32,845 nucleotides of DNA from an uncultured SAR86 cluster bacterium (lineage in GTDB: Bacteria; Pseudomonadota; Gammaproteobacteria; Magnimaribacterales; D2472). Shown in pieces: positions 7,643-15,468 of this stretch (position 1 is its first letter; every line of letters begins with the position of its first letter). The notes beneath the pieces are model-generated. The model worked only from the letters and a program-made list of their open reading frames with translations. It searched no databases and had not been told where the DNA came from. A program made the translations under genes and the position numbers. The stretch is taken from contig CACKRJ010000011.1 in assembly GCA_902602595.1 (NCBI GenBank), positions 1-32,845 on the forward strand, in the 5' to 3' direction.

Positions 7643-8818
7643 ATGACAGAAAATACAATTCCATCAGCTGAAGATTTATATAAAAGGGCTGAAGATATAA
7701 AAACCGTCCTTAAAAGTAGAGCAGAAGAAACTGCAAAATTACGAAGACTTACAGATGAAACTATCCAAGATTTTAAAGATCTTGGTTTTTTTAAAATTGT
7801 TCAACCCAAAAGATGGGGTGGATATGAAATGGATCCAATTGTCTTCTACAAAGTTACATCTATTATTGGAGAGGCTTGTATGCCATCTGCATGGGTATAT
7901 GCGACAGTAGGAGTGCATAACTGGCAAATTTCTGTTTTTGATGAAAAAGCTCAAGATGAAGTATGGGGTGAAGATAATTCAGTCCTTATTTCTTCCTCTT
8001 ATGCTCCAAAAGCATTAGCTAAACCTGAAGAAGATGGTTTTGTTGTTTCTGGTGAGTGGGATTGGTCATCGGGGAGTGATCACTGCGATTGGTTTTTTGG
8101 CGGAGCAATTCTTGACCCTTCAAAAGGTCTTGATAGCTTTGTAACATTACTCATACCAAGAGCAGACTATGAAATCATAGATAATTGGCATACGTATGGT
8201 TTAAAAGGCACTGGAAGCAAAAGAATTAAAGTAGATAATATCTTCGTCCCTGCTCACAGGATTCATTATTTAAAAGATGCTTTCACAAACAATAATCCTG
8301 ACAAAACTAATAAAGGTCCTTTATATAAAGTTCCATTTGGACAGATTTTTACTCATGCGGTAGCTATTCCTGCTTTAGGCGCTTATAGAGGAGCACTTAA
8401 TGCATTTATTGAAGGAGCAAAAGAGAGAGTCTCTAGTTTTGGAGTTGAGGCCAAAACAAATCCCATAACATTAACCTTAGCATCAGAAATTTCCACTGAA
8501 ATAGATCAGCTATGGCATAACATTGAGGCTAATGTTAAATCTATGATGGATGCAGCCAATCAATCTAAAGATATTGATATAAATGATCGGATTAGGTATC
8601 GCTATCAAGTCAGCACTGTAAATGATAGATGTGTCGCTGGCGCTTTAAAACTAGTTAAAGCAAGCGGTGGATCAACGGTTTATTTGGGCAATGAGATAAC
8701 GAATAAATTTTTAGATATTATGATGACCCAAGTTCATGTTGCAAATATTTCTGATCCTTTTGCCATGGATTATGGTTCAAGTTTTTTGGGCATTGAGACG
8801 GAAAATTTAATGTTATAA
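7643..8818 (+). CDS. HsaA-like flavin-dependent monooxygenase (acyl-CoA dehydrogenase fold)
   Basis: A 391-aa protein with acyl-CoA dehydrogenase fold of the C-terminal-domain-2 type (PF08028), the group D monooxygenases that include HsaA, HpaB-like and DszC-like enzymes. Visible: GFFKIVQPKRWGGYEMDP near residue 50, the 'MPSAWVYATVGVHNWQI' helix, FVVSGEWDWSSGSDHCDWFFGGA (family 'SG-W-F-SG--H--W---G'), WHTYGLKGTGSKRIKVDNIFVP (family 'GL-GTGS----V---FVP'), and a C-terminal GGSTVYLG-EITNKFLDI-MTQVHVAN. The YEG-type catalytic Glu of true acyl-CoA dehydrogenases is absent. In cholesterol degradation HsaA hydroxylates the phenolic A ring with reduced flavin from HsaB; no HsaB-like reductase is in the window. 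It starts the operon with Rieske oxygenase and two KstD-like genes. Exact substrate is inference. Confidence 0.82.
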   Translation: MTENTIPSAEDLYKRAEDIKTVLKSRAEETAKLRRLTDETIQDFKDLGFFKIVQPKRWGGYEMDPIVFYKVTSIIGEACMPSAWVYATVGVHNWQISVFDEKAQDEVWGEDNSVLISSSYAPKALAKPEEDGFVVSGEWDWSSGSDHCDWFFGGAILDPSKGLDSFVTLLIPRADYEIIDNWHTYGLKGTGSKRIKVDNIFVPAHRIHYLKDAFTNNNPDKTNKGPLYKVPFGQIFTHAVAIPALGAYRGALNAFIEGAKERVSSFGVEAKTNPITLTLASEISTEIDQLWHNIEANVKSMMDAANQSKDIDINDRIRYRYQVSTVNDRCVAGALKLVKASGGSTVYLGNEITNKFLDIMMTQVHVANISDPFAMDYGSSFLGIETENLML

Positions 8819-8833
8819 ATTACATAAAAAAAT

Positions 8834-8847
8834 GGGGGAGCATTTTG
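8834..8847 (+). promoter_or_regulatory. strong Shine-Dalgarno deciding a TTG start (Rieske gene)
   Basis: GGGGGAG at 8834-8840 sits 4 nt before TTG at 8845-8847. The leader GAGCATTTTG is nearly identical to the leader of the other TTG-start gene at 14563 (GAGCATCTTG). Confidence 0.6.
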
Positions 8848-9891
8848 AGTAATAAAAAAATAAGAATAATAGATCAAACACCGCCGCCAGATAGGTATGG
8901 TCGAGGTTGGCATACCTTAGGGCTTTCCGAATCATTTACGTCAAAACCAGTCGGCGTTAATGCTTTTGGTACTAAATTAGTCATTTTTCGGAACTCAAAA
9001 GGCGAAGCTTTAGCTCTGCAGGCAGCTTGCCCTCATATGGGAGGAGATCTAAGTATGGGCAAGGTTGATGGCGATATGGTTCGGTGTCCCTACCATGAAT
9101 GGGGTTGGGGAAAGGATGGAGAGTGTTTAGATATTCCTTATGCTAAAAAAATTCCCAAAGCTGCTTGTATTCAAAGCTGGAAGGTGCATGAAGAAAATAA
9201 ATTATTGTTTGTATGGAACGACCCAGAAGGTGCGGAGCCATTAGACCATGAAATCATCCCTAGAGAAGAAGCATGCTTTTCTGACAAATGGTCAAATTGG
9301 GTGCTAGAGGAAAATGTTATAAATATTAACTGTAGAGAGTTAATAGATAATATGGCTGATATGGCGCATTTTAAAACTGTTCACGGGGTAACAGCAACTC
9401 GGTTTAAGAATATCTTCGAAGGTCACGTATTAACACAATTAAATGAAGGAAAAAATCTAGAAGGGTCGGAGTATGATGAAGGCGGGATAATGAAATCAAA
9501 AGCTACATATTTTGGTCCAGCATATATGATGTGTTGGATGACAAATGAAGGTCAAGGATTGAAGCAAAAATCAGTTCAATTGGTAAGTCATGTACCGATC
9601 GATAAAGATAGTTTTCTTTTAAGGCATGGAGTTATTGTTGAGAAGAATGAAAGTTTTACTGATGAGCAGAATCAAGAAATGGTAGATATGTATACAGAAA
9701 TGACTCAAATGTCATTTAAGCAAGATGTAGAGATATGGCATAACAAAATTAGGGTTGATAACCCTCTTTTATGTGATGGCGATGGCCCAGTTCATAAATT
9801 GCGTGAATGGTATAACCAATTTTATTTAGATAGATCTAAAGTTCCTAGCTCTTTATCCAAAACCTTGGAGTGGGAATCTAAACTCTTATAG
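8845..9891 (+). CDS. KshA-like Rieske non-heme iron oxygenase (steroid 9-alpha-hydroxylase type)
   Basis: The oxygenase component of a Rieske monooxygenase, 348 aa. The Rieske [2Fe-2S] ligands are C62-x-H64 and C81-x2-H84 (CPHMGGDLS...VRCPYHEW); the mononuclear iron site is H175 and H180 (DNMADMAHFKTVHG) and probably D294 (QDVEIWHNK). The N-terminal RYGRGWHTLGLSESF and single-subunit length match the KshA/cholesterol 7-desaturase-like branch rather than alpha-beta ring-hydroxylating dioxygenases. KshA opens steroid ring B by 9-alpha hydroxylation, together with KstD. The start is TTG at 8845, backed by GGGGGAG; no in-frame ATG precedes the Rieske domain. The electron-transfer partner (KshB-like) is not in the window. 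Exact substrate is inferred from the KstD-like genes that follow 9 bp later. Confidence 0.87.
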   Translation: MSNKKIRIIDQTPPPDRYGRGWHTLGLSESFTSKPVGVNAFGTKLVIFRNSKGEALALQAACPHMGGDLSMGKVDGDMVRCPYHEWGWGKDGECLDIPYAKKIPKAACIQSWKVHEENKLLFVWNDPEGAEPLDHEIIPREEACFSDKWSNWVLEENVININCRELIDNMADMAHFKTVHGVTATRFKNIFEGHVLTQLNEGKNLEGSEYDEGGIMKSKATYFGPAYMMCWMTNEGQGLKQKSVQLVSHVPIDKDSFLLRHGVIVEKNESFTDEQNQEMVDMYTEMTQMSFKQDVEIWHNKIRVDNPLLCDGDGPVHKLREWYNQFYLDRSKVPSSLSKTLEWESKLL

Positions 9892-9900
9892 GATAGAAAA

Positions 9901-11613
9901 TTGCAAAATTTTGATGAAACTTATGATGTTCTTGTTGTCGGAAGTGGCTGCGGGGGAATTACTGCGGCATTGACAGCAAATATTTCAAATTCTTTAAAAG
10001 TTTTGATTATTGAAAAAAGCAAGCTAATTGGTGGTACAAGTGCGACTTCTGGAGGCGTTATTTGGATTCCAAACAATCATCATGCTTTGAAAGTTGGCGC
10101 TGATGATTCAATATCAGAGGCAAAACAATATTTAAAATCCACTATACCGCCAGATGAATTCAATGAGCCTATGATTGATGCGTATCTTGAACATGGTCCT
10201 AAAATGGTAAAGTTTATGGAAGATAACACTGATGTGAGTTATACCAGTCTTGAACACTATCCTGATTATTTTCAAGATGCTCCTGGAGTAAAATTAGGCA
10301 ATAGAGCTTTAGAACCATCTCCAGTATCTGCAGATACATTGGGAGAGGATGTTGATAATCTTCATCCCTCTGGCCCACAAACAATTCTTTTTGGTCGTTA
10401 TGGGGTTAATTTTGAAGAGTCACATGCATTTACCACTCAATCACCTGGATGGCTTAAATTATTTTTAAAAATTTTTTTCAAGTATTGGTTTGATATCCCA
10501 TGGAGACTTAAACGAAAACGATCTAGAAGATTGGCTTTTGGCGCTGCCTCAGTTGCTAGATTAATTTCTTCAGCAAAAAAGAGAAATATTCCAATATGGA
10601 GATCAACAGAATTAAAAGAATATATAGTTGAAAATAATAGAGTTGTCGGCGCATTAGTAAACAAAGATGGTCAAATCTTGAGAATTAAAGCTACTAGGGG
10701 TGTCATCGTTGCCTCGGGAGGATTTGGGCAGAATCAAGCAATGAGAGAGGAGTATTTACCCAAACCAACAAACACTGATTGGGGTTGCGAACCAAAGACG
10801 AATACAGGTGATCCAATTAAAGCAGCAGAGGCAATTGGAGCACAATTAAAATTTATGAATAAAGCTTGGTGGGTAACAACACTAAAAGCGCCTGATGAAG
10901 ATTTTCCGAGACTCAGCGAAGTAGAAAAATCAATGCCAGGTAATTATACAGTTAATAAGTCTGGAAAACGCTTTGCTAATGAATCTCAGAACTACCTTAC
11001 TTTTATGTTGGAAGTATTGCGAAAACAGGAACAAGGAGAGTCCTTTACACCAATGTATATGATATTTGATTCTAATCATCGAAAAAATTATCCTGTAGGA
11101 CCACTTATGCCAGGTAAGTTTTTTCCAGACCCTTTAGTAAAATTTGTTCATAGAAATTGGTTTAATGACGATTTTATTACCCGTGCAAACTCTATTCAGG
11201 AGCTCGCACAAAAAACAGGGATAAATCCTGATGGTCTTGAAGATACAATTCAAAAAGTTAATAAGTTTTCTGAAACCGGAAAGGACTTAGATTTTCAAAG
11301 GGGGGATAATGAAAGAGATAGATTCTCTGGCGATCAAAGCCTTATCAATCCATGTTTGGGTCCAGTCAATCAAGCTCCATATTATGCAATGAGAATTGAC
11401 CCAGGTGAATTTGCAACGTGTGGAGGAATGGCAATTAACGAATATGGGCAAGTTCTTGATAATGACAATCAAGCTATTGGAGGTTTATATGCAACTGGAA
11501 ATTGCACCCCAGCCCTATTAACTACATATCCAGGGCCTGGAGCTACAATTGGTCCTGCAATGACATATGGATTCATTGCTGGTAAACATATAAGCGGGTC
11601 AAATACTTTATAA
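9901..11613 (+). CDS. kstD: 3-ketosteroid delta1-dehydrogenase-like flavoprotein (cytosolic)
   Basis: A 570-aa FAD enzyme of the fumarate reductase/KstD superfamily. The N-terminus has the dinucleotide fold (DVLVVGSGCGGITAALTA), then IEKSKLIGGTSATSGGVIWIPNN; the C-terminus has LYATGNCTPALLTTYPGPGATIGPAMTYGFIAGKH. In the Rhodococcus SQ1 enzyme the last block carries catalytic Tyr487 and Gly491; their equivalents here, Y543 and G547 of YPGPG, are kept. It has no export signal. The TTG start at 9901 is backed by AGGA at 9890-9893, which overlaps the Rieske stop; no ATG lies in frame before the FAD motif. The enzyme would put a delta1 double bond into ring A of a 3-keto steroid, the partner step to the Rieske 9-alpha-hydroxylation. 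The length is somewhat above the usual 510-565 aa. The next gene, 6 bp on, is a paralogue. Confidence 0.85.
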   Translation: MQNFDETYDVLVVGSGCGGITAALTANISNSLKVLIIEKSKLIGGTSATSGGVIWIPNNHHALKVGADDSISEAKQYLKSTIPPDEFNEPMIDAYLEHGPKMVKFMEDNTDVSYTSLEHYPDYFQDAPGVKLGNRALEPSPVSADTLGEDVDNLHPSGPQTILFGRYGVNFEESHAFTTQSPGWLKLFLKIFFKYWFDIPWRLKRKRSRRLAFGAASVARLISSAKKRNIPIWRSTELKEYIVENNRVVGALVNKDGQILRIKATRGVIVASGGFGQNQAMREEYLPKPTNTDWGCEPKTNTGDPIKAAEAIGAQLKFMNKAWWVTTLKAPDEDFPRLSEVEKSMPGNYTVNKSGKRFANESQNYLTFMLEVLRKQEQGESFTPMYMIFDSNHRKNYPVGPLMPGKFFPDPLVKFVHRNWFNDDFITRANSIQELAQKTGINPDGLEDTIQKVNKFSETGKDLDFQRGDNERDRFSGDQSLINPCLGPVNQAPYYAMRIDPGEFATCGGMAINEYGQVLDNDNQAIGGLYATGNCTPALLTTYPGPGATIGPAMTYGFIAGKHISGSNTL

Positions 11614-11619
11614 CTAACA

Positions 11620-13221
11620 ATGGGCCTATTTAAAAGAAGAGATTTTTTTTTCAAAAGCTTCATTGGTCTTATAAGTACAGGTTTTCTCCTTAGCTTAAAA
11701 AAACCTCTAAAAGACAATAATTTTATCTGGCATGGCGAAACTGATATTGTAGTTATAGGATCAGGAACAGGATTAGCTGGTGCTATTACAGCGCTAAAAA
11801 AAGGACTTAGAGTTGTTGTTTTAGAAAAAGCTCGCACAGCTGGGGGCACAACTGCAATTTCAGGAGGCGTTGCTTGGGTTCCAAACAATCATGTTATGAA
11901 GAGGGAAGGATTTACCGATTCAAAAAACAATTCATTAAAATATTTAAATCAACTTTCACAAGGACAGGCAGATCAAGAATTGATTGAGGCATTTGCTACA
12001 GAAGGTCCAAGAATGGTCAAATTTCTTGAGGATAACACCTCATTAAAATGGAGGGTCTCAAAAATTATGGGAGAGGCTTCAGAGTATCATACTGATTGGG
12101 AGGGGAGTGTTCTTAAGGGCCGAAGTATTGAGCCCGATACTGGAGGGCCAGATGGAGCTCATATTGGAGGAATTTTGATCTCTCATTTACTAAATACTTT
12201 TAAGAGTCTAGGTGGTGAAATACTTATAGATACTCCAGCTACAGAGTTAATTAGCAGAGAAAATGAAGACGGCTCTTCTGAAGTTCTTGGGGTAGCATAT
12301 AGCTCAAAAGGAAAGTTATATAATTTAAAAGCAAAAAAAGGAGTTCTCATAGCAAGTGGTGGCTTTGATCACGACGAACAAATGAAAAAAAATTTTTTAA
12401 CAATTCCTTCTTATGGGGTTGGAGTCAAATCGAATACCGGAGATGGTATAAAGATGGCGATGAAACTTGGTGCAGATTTAAGAAATATGAATGAGGTATG
12501 GGGAAGTGTGGTCTACAAAGGGGAGGCTGGAGCTTTAGGATCTTTGAATGCTGTGACTGAAAAAAAATATTATCCTAGCTGCATTTTAGTAAATCGTTAT
12601 GGAAATAGATTTTCAAATGAGAAAGCAGATTATGACTCTTCATGGCGTTCATTTCATGCTAAAGAAAATTGGGGAGCATTAAAATATAAAAATATCCCAG
12701 CTTTTCAAATATTTGATCATAAAGTAAGACTTAATGGCACATTGGGTGGCAAAACGTTTGATCAGTCATTGCCTAGTTGGTTTGTTAAATCTAACACTAT
12801 AGAGGGACTAGCAAAAAAGTTAGGTATTAATCAAAATAATTTAGAATTAACCATTTCTAATTTCAATAAAAATGCCTTGTTAGGCATTGATCCAGATTTT
12901 CACAGAGGTGAAACTCATTACGATAGGATGGGTCTTAAGGACACTAGTTTAGCTCTTCAGCCACTTGACCAACCACCTTTTTATGGAGCAGAAATTGCAC
13001 CTGCTCATTTAGGAACATGTGGAGGTCCTAGAGTAAATAAATTTTCACAGGTGTTAGATGTAAATAAAATTCCCATCAAAAGACTTTGTGCTTCTGGGAA
13101 TTCTTCTGGAGTAGGCTCTCCAGGACCAAGTTATGGAGGAGGTGGAGGCACAATTGGTCCAGCACTTACCTTCGCATATATTGCAGGGAAAACCCTATCT
13201 TCCTTTGAGAATTGGGTATAA
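11620..13221 (+). CDS. 3-ketosteroid dehydrogenase-like flavoprotein with a Tat-type signal
   Basis: A 533-aa paralogue of the preceding gene (shared SGGV-WVPNNH, EGPRMVKFLEDNT, IGPA-T---IAGK blocks). Unlike it, the N-terminus is MGLFKRRDFFFKSFIGLISTGFLL: a twin-arginine RRDFFFK motif followed by a hydrophobic stretch and charged residues, which reads as a Tat signal or Tat-dependent anchor. FAD motif: DIVVIGSGTGLAGAITAL, then LEKARTAGGTTAISGGVAWVP. At the C-terminus the Y-P-G-x-G active-site block is replaced by Y505-G-G-G-G509, keeping the key Tyr and Gly but dropping Pro. It starts 6 bp after the first paralogue and is the last gene of the operon. A folded flavoprotein exported with cofactor fits the Tat system. 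Likely periplasmic steroid (or related enone) dehydrogenation; a soluble acceptor for its electrons is not visible. Confidence 0.8.
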   Translation: MGLFKRRDFFFKSFIGLISTGFLLSLKKPLKDNNFIWHGETDIVVIGSGTGLAGAITALKKGLRVVVLEKARTAGGTTAISGGVAWVPNNHVMKREGFTDSKNNSLKYLNQLSQGQADQELIEAFATEGPRMVKFLEDNTSLKWRVSKIMGEASEYHTDWEGSVLKGRSIEPDTGGPDGAHIGGILISHLLNTFKSLGGEILIDTPATELISRENEDGSSEVLGVAYSSKGKLYNLKAKKGVLIASGGFDHDEQMKKNFLTIPSYGVGVKSNTGDGIKMAMKLGADLRNMNEVWGSVVYKGEAGALGSLNAVTEKKYYPSCILVNRYGNRFSNEKADYDSSWRSFHAKENWGALKYKNIPAFQIFDHKVRLNGTLGGKTFDQSLPSWFVKSNTIEGLAKKLGINQNNLELTISNFNKNALLGIDPDFHRGETHYDRMGLKDTSLALQPLDQPPFYGAEIAPAHLGTCGGPRVNKFSQVLDVNKIPIKRLCASGNSSGVGSPGPSYGGGGGTIGPALTFAYIAGKTLSSFENWV

Positions 13222-13230
13222 CTAAATTAT

Positions 13231-13248
13231 TACGTAAAAATTTATGTA
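13231..13248. terminator. weak AT-rich dyad between converging genes
   Basis: TACGTAAA (13231-13238) and TTTATGTA (13241-13248) can pair with one G-U around a 2-nt centre. It lies in the 39-bp gap between the end of the KstD-like operon and the end of the reverse SnoaL-like gene, where a two-way terminator would be expected. It is low in GC, so only suggestive. Confidence 0.25.
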
Positions 13249-13260
13249 CCAAGATAAGCT

Positions 13261-13665
13261 TTAAATATCTTTTTTAGAAAAAAATGGATCAAGGGTTCTT
13301 CCTTCAGGAGGGCCAAAGTATGTTTGGACTTTGTAAACTTTCCCATTGTCATTTATCCAATATATCTCAATGCTATCAAGTTCTATTGGCTCATTTTCAA
13401 CAGTCCCATAATTTTTTACATGAAGTGCTGCTTGATTTTCGCATATTTGCATAAAAACTGGTTCTATTTTCCAATGATGCCCATCTTTAAAACTATTTCG
13501 CCAAGTTTCTTCAAGGGCTATTTTTCCATTTTTATCAGGACCTCCTACAGGATCAAACATCACCACATCATCAGTCCAATTATCCATCCACTTTTCCTTC
13601 TCTTCATTATTCCAAGAATTAAAATGAATTTTCATTGTTGTTTCAATTTGTTCTTTTGTAGGCAT
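13261..13665 (-). CDS. SnoaL-like (NTF2 superfamily) protein
   Basis: A 134-aa cone-shaped NTF2-fold protein, single domain, no signal. The pattern HFNSWNNEEKEKWMDNWTDDVVMFDPVGGPDKNGKIALEETW is the standard SnoaL start (helix, 'W----DD--F-DPVG----G---I---W'), and the end has IEIYWINDNGKVYKVQTYFGPPE ('---F-F--DGKI---R-Y-'). Members include delta5-3-ketosteroid isomerases, dehydratases and polyketide cyclases; next to steroid-type genes an isomerase or dehydratase role is a reasonable inference, but the catalytic residues cannot be pinned from this alone. It has a consensus AGGAGG ribosome site (complement of 13670-13675) and lies 20 bp after the degenerate SDR, so the two are co-transcribed. 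Confidence 0.78.
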   Translation of the reverse strand: MPTKEQIETTMKIHFNSWNNEEKEKWMDNWTDDVVMFDPVGGPDKNGKIALEETWRNSFKDGHHWKIEPVFMQICENQAALHVKNYGTVENEPIELDSIEIYWINDNGKVYKVQTYFGPPEGRTLDPFFSKKDI

Positions 13666-13685
13666 AAATCCTCCTTACTTTTATA

Positions 13686-14462
13686 TTAAATTCTGTAACC
13701 ACCATCCAGATATAACGTCTGACCAGTTATATATTTAGCTCTATCTGATGCAAGGAAGATGACGGCATCTGCAACATCTTGAGCTTCACCTAATTTTTTA
13801 AGAGCGGTATTGTTTTTTGCAGCTTCTATGTATCTGTCATCATAATCCTTGCCTTTAATTCTTAAGAAAATTCCTGCCTCTATAATTCCAAGTTGAATAG
13901 AATTAGCTCTAATATTATTTCGACCCTCTTCTTTTGCAATCCCATTGATTAAGGCGTCAATTGCTGCTTTTGGGGCAACGGATAGGACATCTTTAGCAGG
14001 CCATCTGGATAAACCAATGGAGCTAAGAGTTGTATATGAACCTCCAAATTTTCTAAGAATAGGCAGACTATTTTTAATTATATTAAAAAACCCATCTGCA
14101 TCTGTTCGCATGACATCATCCCATTCGTCATATGACAATTCATTGATCCATTTCATTCTTATATCTGATCCGGTTGCATTTACTATGCTATGAATTCGTT
14201 CATTTTGTAATTCTTGAAAGAAACCCTCTACTTGAGTTTTGTCATTAATAGACAATTTTTTTGATGAAACAACTCCGCCATGATCTAAAATTTCTTTTTT
14301 TAAATCATTGGCCGCAGTTTCATTGCCATGATAAGAAAATACTACTGGAACACCATGCGAGGCAAATGTTTTGCAAATTGCTGAGCCAATACCTCCACTC
14401 CCACCAATAACTATTGCAGAGCCTTCAGGAAAATTTTTTCTTTTAGATATATGATCAATCAT
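13686..14462 (-). CDS. short-chain dehydrogenase/reductase-fold protein with altered catalytic residues
   Basis: A 258-aa classical-SDR-fold protein. The cofactor motif GGSGGIG (about residues 19-25) is intact, as are the late ITGQTLYLDGG block and the NNIRANSI segment. The active site is not: Ser148 and Lys165 align with the usual Ser and Lys, but the Tyr of YxxxK is Ser161 (S-V-A-P-K), and the usual 'vN' Asn motif before 'G-F' reads TDADGFF with Asp. The NAG motif reads NATG. It may bind NAD(P) without oxidoreductase activity, or use a different acid such as a hydroxyl of the substrate. It leads a two-gene reverse operon with the SnoaL-like gene and is divergent from a normal SDR across 100 bp. 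Reading frame is clean, so this is not a frameshift artefact. Confidence 0.82.
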   Translation of the reverse strand: MIDHISKRKNFPEGSAIVIGGSGGIGSAICKTFASHGVPVVFSYHGNETAANDLKKEILDHGGVVSSKKLSINDKTQVEGFFQELQNERIHSIVNATGSDIRMKWINELSYDEWDDVMRTDADGFFNIIKNSLPILRKFGGSYTTLSSIGLSRWPAKDVLSVAPKAAIDALINGIAKEEGRNNIRANSIQLGIIEAGIFLRIKGKDYDDRYIEAAKNNTALKKLGEAQDVADAVIFLASDRAKYITGQTLYLDGGYRI

Positions 14463-14505
14463 TTATTTCTCTATATTTACTATTATGAATTACAAGTCTA
14501 TTTAT

Positions 14506-14534
14506 TTTGCATTTGTTATGTTAAAAAATATAGT
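14506..14534 (+). promoter_or_regulatory. candidate sigma70 promoter for the 14563 SDR
   Basis: TTTGCA at 14506-14511 and TATAGT at 14529-14534 with a 17-bp spacer, in the 100-bp gap between two divergent SDR genes. It would give a leader of about 20 nt holding the AGGAG site. Fit to consensus is fair (TTTGCA against TTGACA). Confidence 0.35.
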
Positions 14535-14551
14535 CATTATTAATTTTTAGT

Positions 14552-14565
14552 AGGAGAGCATCTTG
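14552..14565 (+). promoter_or_regulatory. strong Shine-Dalgarno deciding a TTG start (SDR gene)
   Basis: AGGAG at 14552-14556 sits 6 nt before TTG at 14563-14565. The bases GAGCATCTTG match the leader of the Rieske gene (GAGCATTTTG at 8838-8847) except for one pyrimidine. Confidence 0.55.
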
Positions 14566-15468
14566 AAGGAACTGCTTAAACATAAAATCGCAATTGTTAC
14601 AGGAGGAGGAAGAGGCATCGGTAAGGGGCACAGTCTTCACTTAGCTAAATCTGGAGCTAGTGTTTTGGTTAATGATATAGATTCTGAAGAAGCTGAAAAA
14701 GTTGTTAATGAAATATTAGATGAAGGAGGGGTTGCTAAGACTAGCAGTCAGGATATTTCATCTAGAGAAGGCTGCAGCCTTTTAATTGATGAGTGCATTT
14801 CAGAATTTGGCAATATTGATATTCTCGTTAATAATGCGGGAGTCCTTAGAGATAAATCTTTATTAAAAATGACTGATGAGGACTTTGATTGTGTTTGGAA
14901 TATTCATGTAAAAGGTACCTTTTGGTCTTCTCAGTTAGCAGCTCTGAAAATGAAACAATCTGGCAAAGGTGGATCAATTATTAATACTACTTCAGGAGCT
15001 CATTTTGGCAATTTCGGACAAACAAATTATTCTGCTGCAAAAGGTGCGATTGCATCAATGACATATACTTGGGCAATTGAGCTAGCAAAGTATGGGATTA
15101 GGGTAAATGCAATTGGTCCTACGGGCTCAACAAGAATGTCTGCAGCTTTTGCTTCAAGTAAAAATACAAATCATGACAATCTACCATTCATTGACCCAAC
15201 ATCAAATGGTCCCTTAATTGCATACCTATCCAGTGACTTGGCAAAAAAAATTAGTGGTCAAATATTTGGATGTGGGGGAGAAAGACTGGCTTTGATGGTT
15301 CAGCCACATTATGGCAAGACCTTGAAAAAAGATGAGGGTTGGTCATTACAGGATATTGATGGGGTTATGGAAAAAGAGTTTATTCATGAATTTAAAAATT
15401 TGGGCATGTTAGGAATGCCATATCCGTTTCATGAAGGAGTTTTTCCTCCTGGTGCCACAGAAGATTAA
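14563..15468 (+). CDS. SDR family oxidoreductase, 17-beta-HSD4/MFE-2-like
   Basis: A 301-aa SDR with TGGGRGIG at residues 13-20 and an intact tetrad: Ser143, Tyr156 and Lys160 (NYSAAK). The sequence around ILVNNAGVLRDKSLLKMTDEDFD, IHVKGTFWSSQLA and ELAKYGIRVNAIGPTGSTRMS closely follows the (3R)-hydroxyacyl-CoA dehydrogenase domain of peroxisomal multifunctional enzyme type 2 and 17-beta-hydroxysteroid dehydrogenase 4. Such enzymes oxidise 3-hydroxyacyl-CoA in side-chain beta-oxidation, or 17-hydroxysteroids. The extra C-terminal 50 residues beyond a 250-aa SDR core are typical of that group. TTG start backed by AGGAG. It ends in a 4-bp TTAA overlap with the prepilin peptidase gene on the other strand. 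Confidence 0.87.
   Translation: MKELLKHKIAIVTGGGRGIGKGHSLHLAKSGASVLVNDIDSEEAEKVVNEILDEGGVAKTSSQDISSREGCSLLIDECISEFGNIDILVNNAGVLRDKSLLKMTDEDFDCVWNIHVKGTFWSSQLAALKMKQSGKGGSIINTTSGAHFGNFGQTNYSAAKGAIASMTYTWAIELAKYGIRVNAIGPTGSTRMSAAFASSKNTNHDNLPFIDPTSNGPLIAYLSSDLAKKISGQIFGCGGERLALMVQPHYGKTLKKDEGWSLQDIDGVMEKEFIHEFKNLGMLGMPYPFHEGVFPPGATED

Noticed and set aside
11469-11888. 139-codon open frame on the - strand across the junction of the two KstD-like genes
   Set aside because: Antisense to conserved FAD and active-site blocks; no domain, no ribosome site.
13324-13689. 121-codon open frame on the + strand across the SnoaL-like gene
   Set aside because: Hydrophobic and Phe/Ile-rich because it is the complement of an AT-rich gene with clear SnoaL motifs.
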